Notes: generated by a model from the sequence alone, not told the origin. 64,000 nt of DNA from Isoetes taiwanensis (GCA_021234155.1 JAJEKV010000014.1:20415513-20479512), one strand, 5' to 3'. Positions 48,540-58,199 are shown, counted from the stretch's first letter. Program-made: numbers and translations.

Positions 48540-49691
48540 TCAAGGGTATTCCTTGCAGATACGGCGCGCCAAGTGTAAATCCTTGGGCATCACCGTTACC
48601 CTCTTCGTGTGGATCGCGCAGAGGTTTCCTTCCTCGAACAATTGGGTGAGCTCGGCCTCCGCAGCTACCTGCAACACCCTTGTCGTGAGCGACGTCACCC
48701 TGTAATCGGTGACGAAGTCCTGCATCACCTCCCGCATGAGCCGCTCGAAAGGTGCCTTCCTAATCAGAAGATTAGTGCACTGTTGAAAGTGCTTAATCTC
48801 CCGAAAAACTCGGGCATGCCTAGAGTTTGGTCCGTGATGGACCTTCTTGGGCTTCTCTGGTCGTGGAGGCGGCGGCTTGGGCTGGTTCTTGCTGGGTCAG
48901 CCCCCCTCCACGTAGCACTGGACATTTTGGCGGCAGTACCAATCGTTATACCTCGTCCAACGACGAAGGTATTCTTCGTACGCCTTGAGGCGGCGTCTGA
49001 AGAGGCGCTCCTCCCGCAGGGCGAACGGTCGCTCGCCGGCCTTCTGCTTCTTGACCACCTTGGGTGGCTTGGGCCACTTAGGGTAAGGTGGTCTTGCGTC
49101 GGGGTTTGAAGATTCCCCGACGACTTCGTTGTCTTCCTCCTCCTGTTCTTCCTCGCCGTCTCCTCCTCCTTCTTCCACCTCCTCTTCTTCGCGTTGGGGA
49201 GGCTCCTCAATTACGACGGTCTGGCGAGGGCCGTCGTTTCTTCTCTTGGTTCGCCTCTCCCTCTCCATCAGCTCCTGCTCTCGCTCCCTCTTCTTCCTTG
49301 CAGCCTCCTCTTCCGGCCACTCTACAACCTTCTCCTTGCCCTTCTTCTTTGGTGCCGAAGGGCCCGCCTCTTGAGTTTGGTGCTGGGGCTGCTCTTGATC
49401 CCCCTCCTGCTCCCCTTCCTGCTGCTCCACCTCCGTGTCAGACGAGGGTCCAAAGTGGCGGGACTCGTCAGTTCGCTGGGTGCCCGCCGACGAAGAGCTG
49501 CTGCTGCTGCTAGGCGCCTCCTCTTCAGAGATGTGGAAGGTGTCATCGCTGCTGGAGGAGAACACCTCTTCACCAGACTTGGGTCGAAGGTGAGGTGGGA
49601 TCTGCTTGGTATGCCGACCCGCTGCTGCTTGCGCCATCGGGATCGTAGGTCTCTCGCCGAACTTCCTGGCTGTCTGTTTGGTTCGAGCCAT
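48540..49691 (-). CDS. Histone H3-like protein with exact H3 tail and long linker, encoded by a retrotransposon
   Basis: ATG at 49691. Residues 1-10, [10 protein letters not shown], are identical to histone H3 through Lys9; Ser10 is Phe. A linker of about 250 residues follows, Ser-rich then acidic and basic by turns ([37 protein letters not shown]). The last ~90 residues form an H3 fold: [54 protein letters not shown] and [18 protein letters not shown]. By eye this is near 60% identical to textbook H3 with no gap. Positions equal to R49, R63, K64, R69, R72, R83, C110, K115 and K122 are kept. Loop 1 has normal length, unlike CenH3. Codon 265 is TGA (48899-48897); an intron at 48951-48892 (GT...AG, 60 nt, frame-neutral) would remove it. 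The ORF lies between the primer site and gag, inside both LTRs. Confidence 0.9.
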
Positions 49692-49780
49692 ACTTAACAA
49701 TGTAGAAATGGATGACGTAAGGCTGAGCAAGAGAGGGATGGTGGAGGGAAAAGGTTGGAGGGAAAATGAGGTGGCAGGGA

Positions 49781-49790
49781 TATTTAAAAA
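49781..49790 (-). promoter_or_regulatory. TATA-like box upstream of the H3-like ORF
   Basis: On the minus strand TTTTTAAATA lies about 90 bases before the ATG at 49691. It could drive an internal transcript whose first ATG is exactly the H3 tail start. The alternative is translation from an LTR-driven RNA. Confidence 0.35.
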
Positions 49791-50253
49791 GGAGGGTCCC
49801 TGGGAATATTCTCCTACCATTAATAGGCCTACTTATTAGCCCCCCTTATTAATTACACCAATGTACCCTATTAATATATATTTAATTACTGGTATACATA
49901 CTTAATTTCGTATTATACCTTAGAATTTTCAAATTTCCTAATAGTTTGAAGTATTAATTATGGATTTGCACCATTTTTCACTCAGGTCTCAGATTGGCAT
50001 AATTCTTCGACCCATTTTAGGTGAAATTTGATGCAGATGCATAATTTCACTTCAATTTTACTAGAAGATGAATCTGACTCATTCATTTCTTCGTCTAACA
50101 CCTAACCTAATTTCGGACCCACTACCTAGGAGAAAAATTTTTCCCCTATTTTCGAGGTTCGATGGTGGAAATTTTTATTTCACAACCCTATAGGCCTGTT
50201 AGACGACTTTCATGGTTATAGTCAGTGCTAGTTCCTGGTCAACCAAGAACATC

Positions 50254-50265
50254 GCTCTGATACCA
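50254..50265 (-). promoter_or_regulatory. Primer binding site (initiator methionine tRNA)
   Basis: On the minus strand TGGTATCAGAGC begins one base after the 5' LTR end (50267). It is complementary to the 3' end of initiator tRNA-Met, the usual primer for plant gypsy elements. Confidence 0.92.
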
Positions 50266-50266
50266 T

Positions 50267-51842
50267 TGTGACGCTCCCTGCTAAACATACGGCGCCCGGC
50301 CGTACACTCGGCAGGAAATCCCCCGTCCGGCTCAACAACCGCACAAGCCCTTCGTCTACCCCGCACTCTAAGGTGACCCTAGTGCGGGGAGGAGACACGA
50401 AGGTATCTTGCGCGCCTTTCCCCTATGGGCTCCTATAACAGCGGAAGTGATAAACAAGTCAGAACTAGCATCAAAGCGTATAAATGCTACCTCGAAGGGT
50501 AGCCATCACACATCCATAAGTGCAAAGATGATATTCATAAACCGTAAAACATGATAGCTCCTACCCAGGCTTAGACTCGTAAGGAGGATGACTGACCGGC
50601 TAGGCCTCAAGATAGAGCAGACCGAATCGTGACAATGGCGAGGGCTGGCATAAGACAATGGCTAGGGTTGACCACTCCATCCGCCCCTCCTGTGCATACT
50701 TTGCAGATGGGCTAAATCAGGCTCTGGCGTGACTCTAGCCTTCCAGATATGCAATCCCATGGCATCACCCATCGGGACTACTCCAGGTTGCATCTCCCTG
50801 GTCCGATGAGGCAGGAAGGGTTGCATCTCCCCTTCCCAGGGTCTAGAGGTTCCGTGGGTGGCTAGAGGATCGTGACGACACACGATTCATACCCGACTTA
50901 ACCCCCCAAAACGAGAGCCAAGCCGACACTTGCAACTCTCGAGAGGCAGGGCGACACCATTGCCCCAGGAGGTGTCGGACCCATGCTCGGCCCACACGAA
51001 GTGACCGACCATAAGTCTAGCCCACTATGGGATCCCCCGTAGCCCCCACTCGGCAGGGATCCTCCCTCCACATTCCCTCTAGCCCCGTTATGTGGTGCTG
51101 AGTCACATCATAGCCTCAATAGCCTGGTGGGCTCCTATGCACAGGCCGCAACTAATAGGAACTAAGGGATCTAATCTAGGAGCATACTACATATGGCTCT
51201 AGGTCTCTACCCCCCTTCCCAATACAAGAGGAGCAAACATGATCAACCATCATCACATAATCATCACATCATGAGAATAATCATAAGAACATCTTAACCT
51301 AATCATACAAATCTAAATTACAGTTAGGGTTCCTTGATTAGGGTTCAAGATGATGCATGAGGGTTCTAGGATGGCTCTACTCTAGATACAAGATACTAAC
51401 TCATCTGGAATGCTAATTCCAGCTGAACTACTATGACTACTACTCTACATACCTGCTCCTGAAGCACTCCCTCCAAACCCGGGCGTCTCCATGGTCTCCG
51501 AATCGAATGCAGCTGCTCTCCTTCCAAGGACGAATCTACCCTCAGGGGGCTGCTACACCAATCTATGCCACAGCAAACGATATGCGAAACGAGGTTTCGA
51601 GTGCGTGGGTGAGTCTCTGGGTGCTAGGGCTGGAAAAGAGGCCTAGGGTTAGGGTTCATGCTAATATAGGTTGGGGTCCACATAGGATGCCACGTGGCAC
51701 CACTAGGATGGGGCCGTGTGGCGGTTGCCCAATAGGATAAGGCCATGTGGAAAAGGGCCTTATACTAAGGTTATCTAGGTTAAACAATTAACTTAGATGT
51801 GCACCCCTTGCCACATTCTAAGGTATCCCCTGGAACGTCACA
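50267..51842 (-). repeat. 5' LTR of the H3-bearing retrotransposon
   Basis: 1576 bp, same termini as the 3' LTR. A TATA-like ctaatatagg (reverse) lies at 51661-51670. It lacks the ~66 bp present in the 3' LTR between ggtat and tcccctggaacg; the break is at a gtat microhomology near 51825, so this is a deletion after insertion. Confidence 0.95.
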
Positions 51843-51847
51843 ACTAT

Positions 51848-52303
51848 CAGAAATCATAAAAGCTCATCAACCATCTCTTGGACATGTTCTCGCGTCCAGA
51901 AGATTGGATGCATGATGCTTTTCCTGGCTCTGGTACTACCATTGCTTGTGCACTTAAGAAGGGCCGCAACTGTGTAGCCGTGGAAATTGACAAGGAGGCT
52001 ATAAATTTTGTGAGGATGAGATTGGCTGCCTTACCTACTTCACCAGATAAAAATCAAGAGTTAGGGGCCAAGTCTTCATCTGATTATGCTAAACTGACGT
52101 CCTCAGAGATATAGCCTCCTTTCACAAGCTCACTAGACGACGAGGCCACTTTTGCAGAGCTGAAAGAAGTAGCTCTACCTACTATTCCAGAGGACAAGGA
52201 AGAAGTAAAAGGTGACAAGTCTCCAATAAAGGAGCAGATGGCAGAGAAAGATAGTGAGGAGACAAGCAAGAAAAATAATGAGGATTATGATATAGATCTT
52301 TGA
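51848..52303 (+). other. Methyltransferase domain, SAM-binding half and acidic tail
   Basis: This is the continuation of the exon cut at 40122. It reads KLINHLLDMFSRPEDW, then DAFPGSGTTIACALKKGRNC, then VAVEIDKEAINFVRMRLAAL. These match the classic end of type II N6A/N4C methylases: a helix, motif I (D-x-F-x-G-S-G-T-T) and the acidic E-I-D after the second strand that binds the SAM ribose. A TAA (51857-51859) precedes the motif and a TAG (52112-52114) interrupts the acidic tail, which otherwise runs to 52303. Confidence 0.8.
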
Positions 52304-52797
52304 CTTTTTTCGTGCAAAATTATTTATTAATTACTGCAATGTACTGCCAATATTGATGTACTAAGTTTTATTAAAAAAATAAAAATATTTTTTCTTTCCT
52401 ATTTCGCTGTTTTTTATGTTTTAATTTTAGTCTTTTCATGTCTAAATTTTACTCTTTTTTTTTATTTTCTTTTCACAAATACAAAGTTGTCATCTAATGA
52501 TGGCCCCAAATGCAAGGAAAAAAAACCGAACCTCCTCAAATTCTCAATAACTTTCAAAAAAGGTCAATTTCAGAAACGTGGTGTTTTTTAAAAGGGAATC
52601 TTCAAAACGGGAGTGCTGCAACACTTCTGTTTAATTTGCAACAGTGTTCAAGACATAAACTATCTAAAGCCTGACCTTAAAATGATAGTCTTTCGCTTGT
52701 TTAGGCGCTGCAAGACAACATCAGGTTCCTTGGCTGATGGTGTGAGCTCATTTTTACCATTACAACCTACCAACAACACCGTTCAAGTAAAAAATAA

Positions 52798-53420
52798 TTA
52801 GAAATTCTCTTGACCTTGTACTCCTCCTAACGAGAGGCGGAGGCACAAGGCTCGATGACACTTCTGCTCCAGGAACTTGCATTTTGATTGTCTGCACTCA
52901 CAAATACCAACCTGATGTTTTTTGCTCTCTAATTTCATCAGCTTTGTTCTTTTCCTTCTATCTTCTCCCATCTTTTCACTCACAGCATGATCTTTAGATT
53001 CTGCAACCACTGTGTTATGCTTGGCAGCAACTGCACTTGCTTGAAAGCACCCAATATTACTTGACCAAAAAATATGATGACAAGATTTATAAGCTAATAT
53101 TCTTATCTGCCACTAAGGAATCTTGATCTGGCTCATTATTCTCTTTCATATTGCAGCATTCTACTGGTACAACAGTATGAAATATATATATAATTTAGAC
53201 ATCATTACCAGACAATATTAATCATGAATCAAAACAGTACCATATTTAGATACATGGTCATAAGTTGGTGTCTTCTTCACATCTGCTTCTGTTGCTTCTG
53301 AGTCAACTGTAAATTCAATAGTCATCAAGCTAGTGGTAATTATAATAACAAAGCTGTAACTTGACTGTTTTACCTCTGGGTTGTTCTTCCTACCATAGGG
53401 AGGACATCATGTGTTGACAT
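52798..53420 (-). CDS. Small Cys/Lys-rich gene of unknown function, tentative exons
   Basis: Tentative exons on the minus strand: 53420-53374 (begins ATG), 53306-53241 (VDSEATEADVKKTPTYDHVS), 53163 to about 53110 (ECCNMKENNEPDQDSLVA) and 53030-52798. The last encodes EKMGEDRRKRTKLMKLESKK and ends with a Cys cluster, CECRQSKCKFLEQKCHRALC. The cluster has the CxC...C start seen in CXC-type DNA-binding modules, but the full module is not there. One junction is out of phase and one donor reads AT instead of GT, so the gene may be broken or mis-modelled. It is convergent with the methyltransferase gene, about 500 bp from its stop, and could belong to the same transposon. Confidence 0.35.
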
Positions 53421-53590
53421 CTGTAATAACAACACTTCCGTGTATGCCTGCAACAGCACATGAATAACTGTATAATTCGAGAATTGAAAGGAGATCTTGA
53501 ACTACAACAGCCTAATGATTACTTCAAATGATGGTTTAAACATGGGATATGATACCGGTGACTGCATTCAGCTAACACAATAGGCAAAGA

Positions 53591-56097
53591 TTTTTTTTTG
53601 AAGGACGAAAGCCAAAAAGTTTATTAATCAGAGAAAAAGTACAAAATTTACATGTCTCATATCTAACTGTGTAAGCACAAAAAGATGCCACAGGAGCACG
53701 AGCCTGGAGCACAATGTATTTACTCCAGAATAGGAGACTAATGATAAGAATCAATTCGAAGATACTGAATCCAGATGCGTTCCATCAATTCTGATTCAAG
53801 GGAGGAACACTCGTAGGCTGTCAATATCTTTTTCTGGGCCACCGTAATAACACTGTGTGCAGATGAATAAATGCCCTGAAAGATGTAGTGTCTGCGACGC
53901 TCCCATATCGACCATAGGAGCCAACCGAACGAAGATGAAATGCCCTTTGTTTAGCTGGAGGCCATGCATTGGGATAGGATGCCAAAAGGATGCATCCGCA
54001 GTCCAATGTACTGTTAAACAAATCTTGTAGCCAGGACCACGCTGGTTGAACCTCAGGACAATCAAAGAGACAATGCTCAAGAGTCTCAACGTCCGAAAGA
54101 CAGAGCGGGCATACTGCAGATATGCGAAGATCATAGCGATGTCGAAAGGCATTAACCCGCAGGCACCTGTGGATAACCTGCCACCACAGTACAGAGACTT
54201 TAGAATGGAGCAACCTATCCCAAAGCCATCGCCATGTACAACACAAAGTGGGCTGTGGAACCTATAGGTGCCACCCATCTGGCAGTTGGAGAGGTTGTGG
54301 TGCTAAGCGATATATTGATCTGACAAATTGCTTGCCTTTGTGAATATTTTCATGACAGTCCCATGGCACCCTTTCAGCAACACCAACTTGCACTATAAGA
54401 GGCAAATTTTCTGCGACCTTCTCCCATAGAGATACGTCCCAACGAAAGAGCAGGAACTTTGTCTGAAATTTAGGCCAAGACAGGAGGCGACCCGCCTCAT
54501 ACCATGCTTGAATAGATACAACACCTGCAAGAACCCATCGTCTCTATGTAAGAGGATGAACTGAGGCTGCCAATGGAGGTGCTGAGGGGTCTGGAGGCAG
54601 TGGTGCCCACCACCATGGAGTCTCCAATAGGGTGTGGATAGAGGGGCATGGCCAGAAAAGATGTCTGACCGCCTCCCATGCTGCCAACAAGCCACGTAAA
54701 AATGGAGAAGCACTTGGAAAAGGCTGCAGAGTCTGAAATAAAGCCCAAGATAGGACTGGTTTAATAGCCTTCTTGCCTAGAGGGATACTGTGACCAAGAG
54801 CTTGTCTAAGAAGGCGTGAACTAGGAGAGTCATCCTCACCATTCAGGAGTCTCCAAATGAACTTTGAAATAAGCACTTTGCTCTGCAGTAAGAAGTCCAT
54901 CATACCCAGACCATCTGCCCATTTTGGAAGGATGCACGTCGACCAAGTTAACCACAACACCTTCCTCAGTACCCGCCCAAATAAAGTTCCGAACTATTGC
55001 AATGAGCTCACGCACTTTGATCTGTGGGGCTAGCAGTAAGGATGCCATATAAACATGGGTACTAATAAGGACTGACTTGGCCACTGTAATACGACACACA
55101 AGAGATAGCTTAGCAGTGGACCACCAGAACAAGTGCTTCTCCAAACACCTAATGATCTCCTCCCATGCAGCTCCCATAGTAACATGGATGCCAACTGGAA
55201 TCCCCAACAACTTGATGGCCTGTCCATGCGCAAGTAACTTCCATGGATAATCGTGAACACATGCCGGAGCTGGATTATCCGATGTCCACAAAGCTGTACA
55301 CTTCTGGTACCCCACAAGAACACCGGAAGCCAGTGAAAAAGTATATAAAAGCATTTTGGCAGCAGCAAGATTCTCATCATTAGCGACTATGAAGAGGAAC
55401 GTATCGTCTGCATATTGATTGCAAACCTCTTGTGTGACGTCCTCCATTGCAAGACCATGGAGAAGTCCCTCTGTCGTTGCAATGGTGAATAGCTGTGACA
55501 AAGCCTCTGCAACAATTGTGAAAAGCAATGGTGCGAAAGGGCATCCCTGGCGAATACTACGACCGAGTGAAAAGACATGTAATGGCTCACCATAGAACAG
55601 AACAGTCGCCCGAGCAGAGATATGCAGCTTCATAATATCTGATGTGAATTGTTCCCCAAATCCCAGTCTTAGCATACATCGGCGCATGAATTCCCAGCTG
55701 ACACTGTCATAAGCCTCTGCAAAATCAAGCTTAAGGTATACAACTGGAAGGTTTTGCTTACGTGCCCAATAAATTCCCTCGTAAGCAGCAGCAACATTGT
55801 TCAAAATGCACCGTTTTGGAAGAAAACCTGACTGGGTTGTTGAGATGGACTCTGCCAAGATGTCCTTTACCCACTCTGCAAAAGCCTTGGCGAAGATCTT
55901 ATATACGGATGATAATAAGGTGATGGGCCGCCAATCTGAAATAGTCCGAGGATCCTTGACCTTGGGGATGAGTGAGATGGCACCTGTGTTTAGAATTCTA
56001 TCTAAAGCAGTGGACCGCTGAAAGTCACAAAAAGCATCATACACATCTGGCTCCAGCCATTCCCAATACTCTTGTCGTATAGAACTAAGCCCTCACA
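53591..56097 (-). pseudogene. 5'-truncated L1-like LINE (ORF2 reverse transcriptase and zinc-binding end)
   Basis: Minus-strand frame 56044-54836 holds most of a non-LTR reverse transcriptase: LIPKVKDPRTISDWRPITLL, TTQSGFLPKRCILNNV, YLKLDFAEAYDSVSWEF, RSIRQGCPFAPLLFTIVAEA and the catalytic NQYADDTFLF. The frame then shifts (54960-54544) and ends in the plant LINE zinc-binding region (VLWWQVIHRCLRVNAFRHRY and CPLCLSDVETLEHCLFDCPE, 54246-53821). A poly-A tail (T at 53591-53599) marks the 3' end. Endonuclease and ORF1 are missing, so it is 5'-truncated near 56097. The frameshifts make it inactive. The RT core frame itself is unbroken for 402 codons. Confidence 0.92.
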
Positions 56098-57500
56098 TTT
56101 TTTCTTGCTCTAGATTTTCCCATTCAATGCTTGCGGGCCATTCAAATTTGCACTTAATTTCGTCAACTGGGATCCCGCAGGGGCAGGGGGAAACTTCGAT
56201 CCCGCATGAAGGCTGCAAGATGAAGGGAACGCCACATGCAGCGTTACATGCGGCGTTCCCTGGCACACATACCAAAGCCCTCTCAAAATAAAAAAGAAGA
56301 TTGTCATAACGCATTAAATTGTCTTCGATATCATATTCAATGTCGTCCAAAACATCATTTCGAATGGAAGCACAAATTCATATATGCAAATTAAAACGTA
56401 AACTAATGTTTGGAACTTCTTTATCTTTAATATAGTCATCACTAATGCCATTGTCACTTAGGTGCCCACTATTTCCAACCTCATCTCGTGGAGGAGAGAT
56501 ATCATTAGAGATCGAAAAATGAAATCAATATCTCCTTCATTGATGTCATCATTAACATCTGATGTGTTGAGGTAATTTATCGTTTGTACCTTCATTATGC
56601 CTTATAGAGGGCTCAATCTCGTGCAATTAAATCAAGCACTTTACAGATGGGGGAATTTATGTTAAGTTATAGGAAAGTGTTCAAGGGTATGATGTCTATT
56701 TTGTGCAACCTACATGCCCTCTAGCAAATGAAAATCTCATGGAACTACTTATAATGATTGATGCGTGCCAATTGTGCTAAAAAAACTATTACAGTCATCA
56801 TCCCTTATTTTGGTTATGCCAGAGCTGATAGAAATGTACAACATTCGACATGTTCTTTATATCAGTACGATCTCCTTAAGCCATTGGAATACCACCAAGA
56901 ATCATACTGACTCTAGCTAAGTTAAGAAAAGTATCAGTCTGCTGATTTGAACTTGGAGAATAGCCTTAAGAAGCGGAGTCATAATAGAAAAGAGATTGGA
57001 TGTCTCATAAACTGGGCAATGTTTCTTTTAGTGTGTAGACTGAAGGGCAAGAGTCCATTGCTGCAAAGCGTGTTGCAAATCTTATAAGAGGAGCCGATGG
57101 GTTTTAGCATGTGACTTTCATTCTGGTCAATCCATAGGCTATTTTGATATTCCCATGGACCATGTCTATGGACATGTGATTGCTATCTCAGTATATTCCT
57201 AGGATGGGTCCTATGATAGACATATACTGGCCGAAGTGAAGTGGTGTTCTCATTGAGCTTTGTAAAATATTGAGTACAAATGGATCCCTCACTAGGGATA
57301 GATAAATTTGGAAATATGAACTTTAAAGGCTCCGAAACTAGACAATCATCGAGAGCATGATGATACTGAGGAATACAACATAAAAAATGGTTTTATCCGC
57401 CACTTGGTCGATGCAAAGGTGAGAAGACCCGGTGACTGCTCCTCAGCGGGAAGAAGAACCACGCCTTCTTAAGTTTTTGAGGAAACCCAAGCAAATAGTT
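56098..57500. other. Gene-free stretch with one strong hairpin
   Basis: No gene is supported. At 56225-56260 GGGAACGCC...GGCGTTCCC forms a hairpin with an inner CATG pair. The rest is AT-rich. Confidence 0.45.
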
Positions 57501-57597
57501 GAAGCACGACCCCACGCACGACTATGGCAAAAAAAAAAAAAAAACCGTAAACAATCCTGCAAATAACCCGTCAATGATTAGATGCCATAGGCAAGAA

Positions 57598-57920
57598 GAC
57601 TCGGAGGCTCCAGGGCCACGCCGAGAAAGAAACAACAGCCGACCAATCGGGAACCGTCCGCGGAATGACCATCGCGGGAAAAAACAACCGATTAGTGCTG
57701 CCTCAGAGGCTACAGCGCCACGCCGAGAAAAAACAATAAATATGATCTCGGAGGCAACAGCGCCACGCCGAGAGAAAATATGAATAATAAATATTGACTC
57801 AGAGGCGACAATGCCACACTGAGAGAAAACAGGAATGAATAAATAAAATACTAGTGCCATGCCGAGAAAGAGTAAACCAAAAAGTATGCCTCAGAGGCTA
57901 CAAAACCACGCTGAGGAAAT
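57598..57920. repeat. Minisatellite with CTCGGAGGC...CCACGCCGAG hairpin units
   Basis: Six imperfect copies of a unit whose core is ctcggaggctacagcgccac followed by gccgag, spaced by A-rich linkers of variable length. The arms CTCGG and CCGAG can pair. Confidence 0.75.
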
Positions 57921-58009
57921 AAAGAAAGCAAATTCAAAGGATATAGAAAAGAAAATAACGAACACGATCAAATGAAAAAACCATCAAGGGAGGGAGGGTG
58001 AGGGAAACT

Positions 58010-58156
58010 GATAGGATAGAGAAGAAGGAGAAATCTAGCTCAAAAGAACGCCGATGATAGAACAATGAAGAGAGGCTGAATAAATAGGAGGAGTGACAAA
58101 GGGACGTCCCCATCCAAGGAATGTCGGTTCTATTGCTGCCGCAATAGAACCGTGGC
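58010..58156. repeat. ~150-bp block with terminal hairpin, second copy at 61829-61981
   Basis: Both copies begin aactgataggatagagaagaa and end accgtggca. The last part is a near-perfect inverted repeat in this copy, CGGTTCTATTGC and GCAATAGAACCG around TGCC; the second copy has lost some pairs. On the minus strand the block carries a TATA-like tatttattcag, so it may be the shared 5' end of two related elements reading leftwards. Sequence beyond the block differs between the copies. Confidence 0.7.
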
Positions 58157-58199
58157 ATTCCTAGGATGGGTCCTATGATAGACATATACTGGCCGATAG

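Larger units (their letters stand above)
40118..51847 (-). mobile_element. Chromoviral Ty3/gypsy LTR retrotransposon with histone H3-like ORF, RT deleted
   Basis: Full-length insertion with LTRs at 50267-51842 (5') and 40123-41785 (3'), flanked by the 5-bp target duplication actat (40118-40122 and 51843-51847). On the minus strand the order is LTR, tRNA-iMet primer site (50265-50254), histone H3-like ORF, paired hairpin repeats, unknown 507-codon ORF, gag with zinc knuckle and protease, end of RNase H, integrase with chromodomain, polypurine tract, LTR. Reverse transcriptase and most of RNase H are missing at a clean junction near 44288. The two LTRs differ at few positions apart from one deletion and one short duplication, so insertion is fairly recent. 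It interrupts an exon of the ParB-methyltransferase gene. Confidence 0.93.
35158..52303 (+). pseudogene. ParB-like / DNA amino-methyltransferase fusion gene, disrupted by insertions
   Basis: An intron-containing gene whose ATG exon (35158-35165, MDR) splices to 35795. Segments in order: a basic N-terminal region (35795-36160); a charged Lys/Glu linker (36200-36600); a ParB/sulfiredoxin-like domain (~36600-36960); a region to 37095, resuming at 38253-38330 after a retroposon; an exon from 38439 to 38650; an exon 39079-39217; a methyltransferase exon 39287-39731; an exon 39909-40122, resuming at 51848 after an LTR element; an acidic tail ending NEDYDIDL at the stop 52301-52303. GT-AG introns are visible (donors at 35166, 38331, 39218, 39732). 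Damage: frameshifts near 36160 and 38550-39120, an extra A at 36390-36397, an extra C at 36917-36920, an extra A at 39294-39302, and stops at 36637, 51857 and 52112. ParB-methylase fusions are known from phages and bacteria; introns and plant flanks exclude contamination. Confidence 0.75.
57195..58196. repeat. Segment bounded by perfect 40-bp direct repeats
   Basis: The same 40 bases (attcctaggatgggtcctat...tactggccga) occur at 57195-57234 and 58157-58196. The ~920 bp between them ends in the conserved block also found at 61829-61981. The bounding repeats are far longer than usual target duplications. The segment may be an insertion with an unusual duplication, or a tandem exchange. Confidence 0.7.

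Noticed and set aside
48540-49691. Centromeric H3 (CenH3) as the identity of the H3-like protein
   Set aside because: Loop 1 has the canonical length and the tail is exactly that of ordinary H3; CenH3 tails diverge and loop 1 is usually longer. A normal host H3 gene is also excluded by the long linker and the position between PBS and gag.
49088-49697. Plus-strand frames of 77-167 codons over the H3-like ORF
   Set aside because: Antisense shadows of a GC-rich coding region; the minus strand has the recognisable histone sequence.
35158-52303. Bacterial or phage contamination as the source of the ParB-methylase
   Set aside because: The gene has GT-AG introns and carries plant retroelements with target duplications inside its exons.
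58130-58165. Helitron 3' end (hairpin followed by CTAG)
   Set aside because: The CTAG lies in the flanking 40-bp repeat; the second copy at 61981 has the hairpin but no CTRR, so the feature is not part of the element.
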